Source: Nectonema munidae
Lineage: Eukaryota; Nematomorpha; Nectonematoida; Nectonematidae
Length of the DNA: 64,000 nt
Assembly (NCBI GenBank): GCA_030549495.1
Contig: JAUIRK010000740.1
Span: 62,001 to 126,000, forward strand
Direction of reading: 5' to 3'
Both the position numbers and the translations under genes were made by a program. This document shows positions 34,201 to 49,200 of the stretch, piece by piece. The notes beneath the pieces are model-generated. The model saw nothing but the letters and a program-made list of their open reading frames with translations, did not search any database and was not told the DNA's origin. Every line of letters begins with the position of its first letter. The first letter of the stretch is position 1.

Positions 34201-37200
34201 TTATTTATTGAAATCATAATATTAATTGCAAACATTTATTTAAAAAAAAAAAACATTTTTCTGCTCTCCGCATAAAATTTTTTACATTTTGCACATTCGG
34301 AATAGGCTTTTCATTTTTTTTCCTACACACAAAGAACGACCACCTCTTTGGGCAGTTTTCTTTTAGTTTGTCCTGAAGATGCAGAAAATTCTTGTGTCTC
34401 TCTAATATTTGCTACAAGCGAATGCCAAGGACCTCCTCTTAGGATTTCTTCTTAGTATTTCATTTTTCACGAAGTTTTTTCCAAAATGCGTCCTTTATAG
34501 AGTTTTCCCTTATTTGATCTAGGGTTGATTTGTACCTACAAATCAAAACTATTTATACATGAAATATCAATTATGTTGCAGAATAAACCAAAGGCCATCT
34601 ATTAGTTTTTCTTGTTACTGTGTATGATCCAATGTGTCCACTCTCTCTTTTATTATAAAACTCTATAATTTCTGCAAGATTTTTGTTATCTAAAGACACA
34701 CTTTTGTCATGATGAAGGGTACTCAAGACAAGCAGTCTTTTCAATTTTTTAGAAACATATTGCACCAGTGTAAAATTTGAGCGTACCGTTCCCACAAGTG
34801 TCAACTTTTTTCCATCAAATGGGTTGTAAGAAGTAAAAAAGTTATTGCAAATAAGATTCCTTCCTTTGGGGTTTCAAACTAAACCTAAAACAACTCTTTG
34901 TCCTTGGTTTTTTCGGGAGCCTGTTCAGGTAACTTTCCTGTATAAACTTGTAAATTCCATGCCTACTTAGTTTTGCTATCACATAAAACCCAAACTTTGA
35001 TGCCATATTGCTTAACTTTAAATTAACAGTCAGTTATCACTTTTTTGACAACTTTGATTGGATTTTATCAAAAAAATATTATCACTATTTGAATTAACAA
35101 TTATTCTTTTTGACCGGTTTTGATTGATTTTTAAAGGAAATATACACCAGAATTGAATAGAAAATGTTTAAAATTAAAATTCTCGGAATGAAAAATCCAA
35201 ACACGATCATTTGTAGAGTCTTTGCTTTGAGCGAAGCGAATCCTTTTATTCAAATTTGTGACGCGGACTTTATGAATAGAGTCTAAAATTGATTTAGTTT
35301 TGATACTTTTTAATATAGGCTGTTTTTGATTTAAGTTATTAGGAAGGCATATATAGCCACTTTATTAACCACTTGGTTGTGAGATTTCTTATGCTTTTTG
35401 CAATCAATTTCAATGTAACTTAACCAATTCTCATATTGTAAATTGAGTGGCTAAGATTAAGATCAATTAAATTTTGAAAAAAAGTTATTTGAAATAGCTA
35501 CTCATCTCAAGGTTGAATTTTTTATGAACGATATTTAAATTAATTTGATCACATATATGCCCATTTTCAAGTATATTCAATTCCATCTTGATCTTTATTT
35601 CGTTTGAAAATCAATCAAACCCTGCCAAAAAGCGATTTAAAAATTGTGATTTCCCTCAAATTATCAAGTTCTGTTAATAAATAGATTTTTACGAATATAT
35701 TCCTATTTTCAAGTATGCTGAATTCAATGGTGATGTTTATGTTGCTTCAAATCAATCAAAATATTTCCAGAATTTATTTAATCAGGATTGCTTTCTCTTA
35801 TACATTCAAATTTTATATATTTTTGTGTGCACCCGGTGGTGGGATTCAGTCAGTTCGCTTGAACCTTGCTTAGAATTGAATGCCCTCCATGAACCAGTTG
35901 TTACCAATCGTATGTATAGGCCTAATAATAACGTTACAACTAACAACTACGCGTGTTTACGACGCAACTCTAGTAGGCTATGCGGAGTAGGTCGACTAGA
36001 TCTCTAATGAATCATTTCTCAGCAGGTAAGTCTTTATTCTTTCTAAAGTATTATTATTAGTAGGTCAAGCGTCCTAGGCCTACGTGCGAGTGCAAATTTG
36101 TGCTCAAAATTTAGCCAACGGGTGAAGGCTTTTTTCTACAGATTCTTATCTAAATAATTATGTTAATCAATTGTTATTATACGTAAGGTTAGATCATCTA
36201 AATGCATAGTTATAGGCTGCTAGATCTATCTAATCAATATTCCTTATACACAGCTATGAAAATTGAAATGTTATGCTAGTAATTTGCAAGCACGAAATTG
36301 CGTTAGAAAATTCTTTTCCCCAATAATTTATAAAATTTGTTATATCATCTATACATTAGTTTAATACATTTTTTAAATTTTTTTTAGAAATCTCACGACC
36401 ATAAAGAATGGTTAATAACTTTTAGGGTTAGCGTTAGTTATATGGCTTAAGCTATATATTGTGTGTGTATTTTTATATGGTCTGATGAGTTGGTTTATTT
36501 TTATAGAGTAGTATATTAAAGTTAACTCTTTCCTCTTAATTTTTTAATTATAATTATCTCTCAATCTCTTAATAATTTTTTTGATGATTTTTCTTTATCG
36601 TGAGATTTTTCGGTTGTGTGATGATCGATAATTATATTTCAACCAATCAAAATGCAGAAGTGGATTAAGTGCTAAATGATAGAGGAGAAACGAATGGGGG
36701 TAGTACAAATGATCCCCTAACCAGGGAAGAAATAAATTGGCGCCCCTATTTTTCGAGCGAAGCTAGAAAGAAACATTGCACCAACGATCCCTATGTTTCG
36801 AGAGAAGTGAGAAATAAACACTACCAATGATCGTTATTTTTCGATTGAAGCTAAAATAAATGAATTTGTCAAAAAAATCCTCAAAACTAGGATTTTATAT
36901 TTTCCTTGTAATTAATACCAGTATAAAATATTGATTACATTAAAAAAATTTAATTGATGTTGTATATATAAACAAAATTAGATTAACTATTAATTTTATT
37001 TGTTATATAATAAATTTTAACGGTTAGAGTACAACCTTCGTAAATTTTACCAATAAGTTTTTCTTCGCAATGCATGAGAACAGACACACCTTTTCTGCAT
37101 GGTCGAAAACTAACGATGTAGAACCCACTTCGATTTTTGGCTTGTTTCAATATTTTGAAACTTTTTTATTAATCACTATTGTTCCTAAAAAAGCAAAAAA

Positions 37201-40200
37201 AACAGCCAGTTTTTAGCAAGTCAATCTGTATCTGCCTGTGATAACCTTTCTACCACTATTGAATAAAAGTTACATCAAATGCATCACAACATTGCATCAA
37301 CATTTCTCTTTGTGTTTTATGAGTTACTTGTCGGTACTGCAGTAAATGTTGCCATTTAAAGCCAAACCTGTTGAGGCCTCATACCTCATATGTCCAATAA
37401 ATTTTTAGTCCATACTTTCTAGGTTTCGATAGCACATATGTCCTTCCAGTAATCTTGCCACGGTATCCAACTAACACAGAATGTTTTAAGGTTTTTTTTT
37501 CTTTTTTAGGAAAATTATCGAAATGCAAAGATCTGACGAAGAATTTAAATCTAAGAGCACCAATGTCACTTTATAAAAAGGTCTTGCATCTTTGAGACAA
37601 CTTAGTTCTTGTTAATTTGACATGCTATCTCTGTGTACACCAACTTGTATAAAGCAGGCGTTCACTTCAACACAAATTAGACATAAAAAGGAAAATTAAT
37701 TTTGTTAAAATTTTTCATCTACTCATAGCGTACAAATCATGATCTTAGAATATGAAGAAACATTTTGTTGTTGTGAAATAGTGGATTTGTGCGTTCAAAT
37801 ACGGAAACAAAAAATCAAAAATTGCAAGACGCGTTCAAACAAGAATAAAAAAACTAATATTTTAACCTGAACATCAATCAAAGTAAAAATATCTGTGTTT
37901 GAGAGATATCACATTTAGTATAGGTATTTAGTACTACAACGTAGGTTAGTGTTACTCTTCCATGTAGTATAGTAGGAAAATAGCACTTAGGAATTAGAAT
38001 ATAGGGGTTAGAACTACGGGTACAAAATGTACACATGCTTACGATTGATGTGAAACTGTTACTTATGGCTTACAAAATAAGAAAAATCATTTAAACAATG
38101 TTATTTATAAGTAAGTTTAAATCTCGGACCTAAAACCATATAATGCTATTTGGCCCATATATACTTTTATCATACCTTAATGTTAAAGTAACCACATTTA
38201 GGGTTCCAGACTTTGTTAAAGAAAAGCGCTTCCGAAATTGGCTGAATGATGCACGCGATTGGGCTTTTTCACGAAAGAGATATTGGGGCACTCCCATCCC
38301 TTTATGGATCAGTGACGAGGGTGAAGAAGTTGTCTGTGTTGGTTCTATCGATGAGCTCAATAGACTTTCTCAAAGAAGTGTTTTTGATTTGCACAGAGAA
38401 AAGTAATCACCAGATAAAACATTTTTAAACTTTTTGTAAAAAATTTGACCTTTTGAAATGATTTCTCATTTTTAGAAAAATAGTAAAGTGTCTTTATTCA
38501 AAAAAGTTAATTTTTCGACCACTATAGTTATCAACAGATCTTAATTACCAACTAGGGTTTTTCCTTACACACTTTACTCCAACCCCAAAACTCTACACTC
38601 TCCTCCTCCACTTGTGATGTGTTGATGGGCATAGTGGTCGACAATTTACATTTTCAGAAATTTTAAAAAAGACTACTATTTCTATTAACTTTTTTTATAG
38701 TTCCCACTTTCGCAATGACTCTATTTATTTAGAAAAATACTTCTTTCTGACTTTAGGTAGAAAAAAACTCACAGATTAAGGTCTTAAGATTTGATTTTTT
38801 TCGTTCTTAAAATTTAATTGACTTTATTGATATGTAAAAATACAAAAAAGTTATCAAAAACCAAGTTTATATAAAATTTGTCATGTAGGGTAACACAGAT
38901 TCCATTTAAATTTCATCACACACGTTCTGTATATACGCGTCGACTACTCACAAAAGTAAACAATTTCAATTTGCTCTTTCATCATCATCATCATCCATTC
39001 GCTCTAATGAGCAGGTCTTTGTCCTGGCGAGCCAAGGTCGACCTTGAATTTGCAGCGACGTCTCCATCCTCCTTTCATTTCAGCATCTTCAATCTTCAGA
39101 TTCCTTTTCTTCATGTCTTCTTTAACAGCATCTTCCCATCTTTTTCTCGGTCTCCCTCTCCTCGCTTGTCCAGTGATGTTTTCATCCCATAGTCTCTTCG
39201 TTAGTCTTTGTGGATCCATTCTCTCTAAGTGTTCTAGCCAACGCAGTCTATGCTCTTCCAAATACTGCTCTATATCTTCCACCCCTGTCATTCTTCTAAT
39301 CTCTTTGCTTCGCACTTTGTCCAGTAGAGTTTTGCCACACATCATTCGTAACATCCTCATCTCAGCAGACTGCATGCGTCTCACTTCAACCTTCTTCATT
39401 GGGCAGCACTCTGCTCCGTAACACATAGCACTCCTTGCACACGATTTGTATAGTCTTCCTTTTAACTTCAATGACAAAACTCTGCCGCACAGTACACCAG
39501 CAATGTCATTAAACTTATTCCAACCAGCTCTAATTCTTGATATCACCGTTTTTTCAATTTCGCCATCTCTTGTTAGAACATCACCCAAATAACAAAACTC
39601 CTTTACTACTTCGAATTCATCTTCACGTAGTTTAACGAAGCCTTGTTTTTCCCCAATTTCATGATTTAACTTGCAACTGCGACATATGAAATTTTTCGCT
39701 CTGCTCAATGGAACAGTTTGCTCTTTACATGTGTATAAAATGAATTCGAATGAATATGGTAAGTAAACACTTAAAATGCATTATTATTGGTCTAATACAT
39801 TTCCGACAATGTCCACTATCAAAAATAGTATACGTTCAAAGATTAAAGATAAAATTTAAAAAGTGATATTATCGTTATTACATTCTATTATTTTTATTTT
39901 TCATTTATTATGAACTTGCTTTTTAGATTTTAACTTGTAATATCTTTGATGATTCAATGAAGTTATTTTTCCATTTTACACATCTACTTATCATTTTCAT
40001 TGCCGTTTCTTATCTTATTTAAAATGAATTATGAATTTTGTATTTTTGTATCATTTTTATTATAGTTGTCATAAAAATTAAGTGCCAATTATTATTATGC
40101 CAATTAATTTCTCCTCTGGATTGGTTGAAATTATTTATATGTATGTTTTGTGTCTATTTTTATATGGTGTAATGAGCAAAAATACACAAAAAAGATACAA

Positions 40201-43200
40201 CTATGCTATAAACAAATAACTCACCACCACACCATTAGCAACTCATCAGACCATATAAAATATCACACACTACCAATGATCCTATGTTTCGAGCGAAACG
40301 AGAAACGACCACGGGACTGGCTAGTATAGAGAATATTCTTGAAAATACAAATACTACAAACGTGGGTTAGTGTTACTCTTCTATTAAGTTTGATCATCGC
40401 TATTACTAGTTTTGAAATATCTTGTAGATTAGAACCGGACTTTTATGAGAGTCATCATTATGCCAATTTTTAACTCCAAATACTTTCTATATACCTGATA
40501 AAATGAATATTCCTAATTCACAATATCATATAAGATTTTCTTCACGCTACTTAAAATCTTTGAAGTTTTGTAGTGCAATGGGACACCGTTGCCCGATAAA
40601 TTAAAATAGTCTGGTTGAAACTATAAAAACGCATTAAATATCAGCTTATGAGGTTAATTTTTATTTCTTATTTAGCATTGATGACATAACAATTCCATCA
40701 AAAAACGGCAAAGGAAGACTGAAACGTATTCCTGAAGTTTTTGATTGTTGGTTTGAAAGCGGTTCTATGCCATATGCGCAACTTCATTATCCCTTTGAAA
40801 ATGTGGATATTTTCAAAGACACCTTTCCTGCTGATTTTATCGCTGAAGGCATTGACCAAACAAGAGGCTGGTATTTAAAACCTTTTTTTGAACCGAATAT
40901 TTTAATTATTTTCGAGTAGGTCCTAAAAATCTTTAAAAAATTTATTTCTATAAATATGAATTAATCCACTACAATTAATGGAAAATCTTTGTTTAGTATA
41001 CTACCAGCAAGTTTTCTAAAATCACTATGACGAACTACACCTTTATTGTGGTCAGGAAGGAACCCACGCATGTTATGAATGAACCTGCGCGGCCTTATAA
41101 AAATTAAAAAAGTACTACCATGTAAATTTCAAAGTACCTCCTGTCTACTTTAATATAATATCATAGAAAGTACCTTGCCACCGTAACACCTTTCAAGGGC
41201 ATCAGAGTCAATACTCGTTCAGCAATGGGAATGCCTGGATCTTATGGATTTCTTCAAGAGCTGATGAACAGAGTTTTTGGAGACTTTCTTTAAAAAGGGT
41301 TTATGTCCATAATTGCTGATGATCTGTTTGTTGGATGTAATACCGTCATCACAACTAGTCAAGAGTACTAAAAAGACTTTCGGAAAACGATTTAAATCTT
41401 TCCGCTTCGAAAATTATTCTCTCCAAAAACAACCGTAATTTTAGGTTGGAAATGGAGTAAAGGTACAATAACACCTAGAGTAGGGTGGTCCTTATTATTT
41501 TGTTTTTTTTCATATCTTAGGTAACAAAAATATTCCTTTTTATATTTTGAATAAATAGAACAGTGATATTAAGAAATTAATTTTGATTTAAAGGTAGTTC
41601 AACAGCCTTAAAGATTATGCATATAGTCTTTTGAGCACTTAAAACCTAACTTTAGAAAAAATTTATAAAAATATACTATAAACCATAAAATTTAATTAAA
41701 ATTTATTTAAAACCATTTTTAAAAGGCTTGTTTTGCAACTAATGTAGATTTTGTGCTATTTGGATATTTTTGTCGATGATTTTCTATAATTTGTAATAAG
41801 AATTGTAGTTGTTCTTCGGATCGTGTAAGGTAACCACTGTATTCTTGAATTAGAGCAAATCCTCTTTCAGCATGGTCGTTCACTACTTTTATAGAATTTA
41901 TTGTTTTCATCACATTTTGATAATTTGGTTGCAGATTCCAAATTTTGGGATCAATTTCCAAAAAAGAAGTTGGTATATTCATTTGTATAAAAAATTCCAT
42001 AGATTTTTGAGAAACAAAGTCTTCTAATTTTTTCTTCTGAAAGGACTTAAGATCAATCTTTAGTCTTCTGATATCATTTAAGGGAGCACTAGAAGCTAAA
42101 GGTGCAGTAAACCATGCTTTTACATAAACTCTAACAACAAAAATACAAATTTGGCGTAATGCATTTTCTTCAAAGCAAGTAAGTTTAAATTGAGCTCTAA
42201 ACATCCAGATTTTAAATGAATACAGTACTTTAGACATCCAACGAGCATGATGCATTGCACCTGGTTTTTTGAATGTTATATTTTTTTCTTCATTGCCTTC
42301 TAAAAATAAAATAACTAGCTCTAAAAATTCTTTATAATCATCTCTCGGTTGATTTTGATTTAAGCACATTCTTGAAAACGTCAGTATTTCTTCTCGAAAA
42401 TTTTTAATGTATGGCTTTACGTTTTTATTTTGCATTCCACTTTCATATTTACGGATGTTAATATTTCTCCAAAATTCTTGAAAACGCTTAAACAATAAAA
42501 CAATATTTGACGATGTTGAGCCAAAACAAGACTGAAAAGCGGCACTGAATTATTAATTCCATTATATGATGTCTACATGCAAACCATAATAATTTTTTGC
42601 CAAGCAGTTTTTCAACTAACACACAAGCACCGTTGTATAATCCTGTATTAGAGCTGGTTGTATCAAAGCACATGCCTTTTAAGTTATCTTCAAGTTTCCA
42701 GTCTTTAATTGTATCAACTATGGCCATAGCTTGATTTTTTCCTGTTGCTGATTTTATTTTAGAAACAGTTAACAATTTTAAAATTTCAATACCAGAAACA
42801 AGAATTGGGATTCTATCGATTTTTTCTGTTCTTGAAATGTCAGTTAAAAATTTGCTATCCCAATGTACCACCAAAGGAACACGAGGAAAAAAATGTGTTT
42901 TTATTTTTTTAGAGCAAGTAGCACGATGAACTATCCTTTTTATTCTAATTGTTGAACGATTGATTGCTATATTTTCAAGATTTTTCCCACAACTAGATAA
43001 TGTTTCAGCTACTATTAATGATGCATTTCTATCTGATATTTTTGCTCTATCTAATGCTACTGATAAATCTGGAGTTAGAAAACAATTTCTTCCTCGTTTT
43101 AACTTTATAGCTAAAGAACAATCATTTTTTTCTTTATTATCATTTTTTTCATTATCATTATCACTTTGATCTGAAAAAAGTATATCACTTTCTAATAAAG

Positions 43201-46200
43201 TTTTCTTTTTATATATTTCACATTCTTTATTCATTTTAATTTTTCTAATTTCATTCTTCTGAATATTTTCAAGTTCAGCTTCAAGCTAAAAGACCACCAA
43301 ATCAACTGGTTTCCATGTGAGCTCGAAGCCTTAGCCATATCCACAGCAGTGAAGCATTTCACCCCATACATAAAGGAGTCAAAATTCACAACAAATGTTT
43401 GACAGACTCAAAACCATGTGTTGAAGCATATCGTCGTTTACAACAAGGATATTTTTCTTCGTCTGCAAGAGAGTGGAGTTAACGTTGAATTATGTCATAA
43501 GCGTGGTTCCGACAATTTGACTAGTGATTTCTCTTCACGCAACCCACTCTCTTGTCATGAAAGAAACTGCCAAATCTGTAGTTTTGTTGAAGAATCCATG
43601 ACTTCTGTTATAAATACAATGAAAGTTGATGCTGTGCTCGGAGGAAGATCAAAAATGCCATTTACTAGCAAGTTGGCATGGGGAGCATTACAAAAGAACT
43701 GTCAAATCCTGAAAAATGTACTGATGTAAAAAGAATGTTAGGTGTAGTCACCATTGACAAAATAGGTATACTAATAATACAAAAATCTACACCGTTTTCA
43801 ACAGCAAAACAGCCTATTGTAATCCCAAGAGTTTTCCTTCCAGTCATGTAGTATTTGTCGCTCAATCAAATACATTCCTGAATCCGACAAGCTCCAACCT
43901 TCTGAGGATCAAAACCTGGAGATTTTTATCACAGAGAAAATGTCGTAGATAATGGGCAATAATCCAGCGATGAGGAAGATCACACAGATGATGAAAGCAC
44001 TAAGCAACAAGATCAGAGAAAAGCTAAAGACAAAGTCGAACTGGAAACGGATGGTTAATTGGATGATGGAAACACAGGACAGCAAGATCATCCAAAAAGT
44101 GAAGATGAAACAGAATTCCACAATAGGCCCCAACGAACCAGAAAACCTCCAAGATGGCTAGAAGGTTACAGAAGAGAGTAAGACGGGTGCGCCAGCATTC
44201 TCTTGTACCTACATCTCGATCCAAGGTTGTACTTACATCGCGCATCTGCCAACGCTCAATTATCATTCTCTGTGTTAAGGTTGTCTCCATTTACAGCCTG
44301 ATTGCTGCCTCGCAGGAACCATTTCCTTGATTACCACAGAAGGTCATACACCACTATATATACTCGCGCTAATCTCACTTACGCATTCATTCTTTCTGTC
44401 TTCTTGTTACAATAAACATATTGTCTTTATCGGCGAAGCATTCATTTAGATAAAAATATACTGTTTATTATGAATTAAAAAACATTTATTTGACTAACAA
44501 TAATTAAAAAATGCGACTTAAAAAATAAAATAAATATATAAAATTTTGATAAAAAATTTGAGTTGTACGAAGTCGACTTCTCGGAGTTTACTGTTCAGAT
44601 TCATTTTCTTTTAGAACAAGTGCTATCCAAAGCTAACGAGCTTACTCATATATGAGCAATTCTAATCCCTACTGACTTTGTAACTGCCTACATTTCAAAA
44701 TGTGTGTATGTATAAATATTGTTTTTAAAAAAAAATTTTGAGAACTTTCAAACATTAACCCAATTTTTTTGTTTAAAATAAATACTAATTTTAATCCAAA
44801 ATATTTCAACTTTCTAATTTTATTGAAAAAAGCTACTTTTTAATTATATTATTTTTACATTGATTAAGGTTCTACACTTTGCTGGTTATTTCTACACTTC
44901 TCTTCAACAAGCCACCTTTTAAAAATCTCATTTGTAATGGTCTTATTCTAGCCAGGTTCAATTTTATCTTTTCAAATTTCATCCTAAATACTAGTTCTTC
45001 AATAATCCAAAGAATTGAAAAACAAATTTTATTTTTCAGTATTCATCGATGTCTAAACTATGAATGTAGAAGCTTTTATTAATGCTTTTTAATACAAATC
45101 TGCTTTACATTAGATATCGTCTGATTATTCTGGTCGTTAATGAATTTTATCAAAAATATATAAATGTTTTAAGCTTGGTTTTTTATGTTCGGTGTACAAG
45201 TCGCCGCATTATTTTTAAAGACAAATTCAAGGTGCCTAGAGGTCGACTTATAGACCTGGATATAAATTCTACATTAACTAAAATCTAAAAATTATGTGTA
45301 TTAAATATAGTGAGGTATGAAATTGGAGCATTGATGTTTAACGTCTGATCTATGTAGGGCAGAGGATTTAGAAATCGAGTGCGAATCCGATTTCAGCACG
45401 ACTCCATACCATTGGACAGTGTAAAAAGGTAATTTATTACAGTGCTGATATTTTTTCATCCAACCGAATCTTGGTTAAACATGTGCATGTTTAGGTAGCT
45501 TGATAGCGTGTACGTTTGAAGTCGGTGTTGTTTTTATGAATGCGCTACTATTCCAAAAGCAAAGAAATGAACTAAGGCCGTCGTCTCGCTGCACAACAGA
45601 TTCAGTTCCCTCTCTTAAATGATTTTTTTCTTTTTAGTGATGGCGAAAAAATGAGCAAGAGAAAAAAAAACTATCCGGATCCACTTTCCATTACCAACAA
45701 ATATGGTGCCGATGCCCTAAGGTTATTATTCTATATCCTTTGGCCCAATAGCAAAGCCAGTGGTTTACAAACTTCTGCCACATTGTCTGTTGAAAAGATT
45801 AAAAATGTTTACCTCGCAAATTCACGGTTTTCATGTATTATAATGAAAAATGACACTGATATATTTATGAAGGGTAAATTAAAGTACATTTTAGAATTTT
45901 AATAAGGCTGGAAAAGCAGATAATCGAGTTCTATTATGAAAAATATAAGATTAAACTTTAACTGAAATCTAGACTTGATTTTTATCCTGATTATAGGATT
46001 ACCGGATAAACGAGTCCTGACTCCATTTTTGTACTAAATATATTGCTATTTTCTAATATTTTTCCCATTTAACTTATTTTATATGCAAGGATGGAATTAT
46101 GATAATTGTACTCTTAACTTGTGTTGTTTAGACTCTACTTAATAAATTCACCCGTTGTGCGTGGAGAATTTTTGCGCTTTAAAGAATGCGGTGTTCGCGA

Positions 46201-49200
46201 TGTACTGAAGGATGTTATGCTACCGTGGTTCAATGTTTTCAGATTTCTCATGCAAAGCATCACATCCTACGAAAATGTAATAATAACAACTCATTTAATA
46301 TTCTCCCTTTTTACTTGATACTTTGGGGAGCTTTTTGTTGTGAATCAGTTTAATGAATGAAAAAGCTTTCACTCCTCTCAACGGATAAATTGCTGGACAG
46401 ACTTTTTGTCGAATGACTATTTATCGATCAAACTTTAGTCCAATTAGTGTTCCTCAGCATCTTCCTTTTGTCTGATCACTTGTTGATCCTTTCTCGGTTG
46501 ATATTTACACTGTTTCGCAAACATTATAAACTCGTGCAAGAAAGATAAGAGAAAACGCAGCTCTTATTTTTCCATGGACTTCTCAAGAATGTTTTATCGA
46601 TGAAATAAATATAAATTTATTAAGAGTAGCAAGCAATAGCCATTATAAACTAAAAAATACTATAATAAATATTTTATTAAATTAGAAAAAAACAGTACAA
46701 TCAAACCGAGAATATTCTTCGAACAATCAATAGTTGTTTACCTAGTTATTTATTGTTTTTATCTTTATTACTTATAGATAATTATCTTTATTACTTATAG
46801 ATAATTATATCTATCTATTGTTTATAAGTATTTTTATAATATAAAACAAATTAAAAATATATAATGCCAATATAAGACATTGTTACTGAAAGTGCTGGTA
46901 TGTGGATTAACCCATAATATATATAAGTATATGGATTACGAAAGGACAAGTTATTGATTGGAATTCGTCAAAAACTCTATTGTAGGTTAAGTACTTTAGT
47001 TCTACTAAATGTTCGCGTAGATTCATGAGTTTATAAATGTTATATGAGAATTTGAATTTTTGCTCTTATACCTGAAGTTTTGAAAGAACATGGCAATTGT
47101 GAAACTTCATTTTCCAATATTCGTAAACGGGAATAATTCGCAATTTCAAATTTACAGGGATACCCTGGCTATCACTTATATTGCATCATTGAGATTTGGA
47201 GGGTGCCGGATTAATCGTTTTATCGAATTAAACATTTATTATGTTAAAATACACTGACCTTAAAAAATGTAAATGTAAGGGACACAAAAGCTATTTCATA
47301 TAACTTGCCTTAACATCCTTCAAGTTTGTGAGTTTTCTTTTATGAACAGCATTCAAAGAATCTTTTGCGCACATTTGAGCTAAATCTCCCCACTTATAAG
47401 CTATTTGCTTAAGTTCATGCTGGTCGTTTTCGAATTTCTTCTGTTTATTCCATTAGCAATATCATCATTTAACTTCTACATTGTTCCTTCTTAGTATTCG
47501 CTAATTGGGACATTTTTATACTTTTCATAGGCATCCCAGAGTAAATACCTCTTTAGCTTCAAATCGATTTCACGCGATGGATCAAAGTCGCGCAATGTGA
47601 TGGACAAATGGATTTTATCTTTTTTACAAAATCTATTGAAATTTGTATACGACGAAATGCATGGTATTATTTAAACTTTTTACTTTAATTAGATATAGAG
47701 AAGAGACTACATCGGTCCATAGGCCCATCCAGTTTTGAGGAATAATAAATCTCAAGGTAGAATTTTTAGTCCGAAAAAAATAATAAAAATTATTTCATAT
47801 TTCAAAATATTTTTTAGTTATTTTCGTTCTTAACGATTTAATTTTTAATGCTAAAAGTCTGGTTTTTTCTCAATAAAATTTCATATAATTGAAGCAGGCT
47901 ATTTCCATTTCTTGGTACAGCGGTATCAAATTGATCTTCAAATGATTAACTTCTAGCATTAAACATCACCTGCGCTATTTTTCATTACTTCATCTGGTAT
48001 AAAAGTGTTGAAGTCGGATTAATACTTTTTGCCTTGTGACTGACTTAGCATCTCTTCCGCGACGATGATTTTGTTTGACATGTATAAAGTTACTTTTCTA
48101 AAGTATTTTTTTGTTTAGATTACGAAAATCGCATTCGTTTTTTCGTAGCATTGATAGTTTTAAAAATATTGGCCATTTATGAATTTCCCAATTTTTAGAA
48201 AAATGATGAATTATGCCTATTTAGTTCTTAACAATATGGGACATGAATAAATTGATAGAGACTTAAACAAATTTATTTGATATTTTATTTATTTATTATA
48301 TGCATGAAAAATAACAAAATTTGTGAAAAAATTAAAGCAATTTATAAATACATAAAGTAAAATAAAATTCGAGAAAAGTCTGGGCGGTTCGAAGTCAAAG
48401 TTGGAGTGCATCACGGCCCCGTGCTCAGTCCACTTCTTTTCACGGTTGTGATGGATGCACTGGCAGAAAACATATCTAAGAACATGAGAGAAATTCTTTA
48501 CGCTGATGATTTGATATTGATTGGCAGCAGTTGGGAAGACGTTGAAAACAAGTACAGTTGTTGGAAAGAAGCCTTAGAAAGCAAAGGTTTCAAGGTGAAT
48601 ATTGCAAAAACGAAAGCAATAAAAGTCGTCACAAGAAAATGTTTTGACTCAGTAAGTGCTATCGATCCGTGTAGTGTGTGTGGAAGCAGAGTAGTTAGGA
48701 ATGCTATTCAGTCCATGAAATGTGGATTATGGGTTCGTAAGAGATGTTCCGGTGTACTCGTTTCATTGAGCAGAGCGGAAAATTTCATATGTCGCAGTTG
48801 CAAGATAGATCATGAAATAGTTGAAGATGAAGGCTTTTTTAAACTAGGTGAAGTCGTAAAGAAGTTTTGTTATTTGGGTGGTGTTCTAACGAGAGATGGC
48901 GAAATTGAAAAAACGGTGATATCAAGAATTAGAGCTGGTTGGAAGAAGTTTAATGGTATCGCTGGCGTACTGTGCGGCAGAGTTTTGTCATTGAAGTTAA
49001 AAGGAAGACTATACAAATCGTGTGTAAGGAGTGTTATGTGTTACGGAGCAGAGTGCTGCCCAATGAAGAAGGTTGAAGTGAGACGCGTGCAATCGACTGA
49101 GATGAGGATTGTGTGTGGTAAAACTCTGGTGGACAAAGTGCCGAGCAAAGACATAATGAAGTTAACAGACGTGGAATATATTGAGGAGCATAGACTGCGT

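Noticed and set aside
39044-39421. Plus-strand frames over the LINE at 39004-39708
   Set aside because: They are antisense to the clearly recognisable LINE protein.
43909-44290. Minus-strand frames with membrane-like hydrophobic stretches
   Set aside because: They lie antisense to the LTR-element fossil and match no family.
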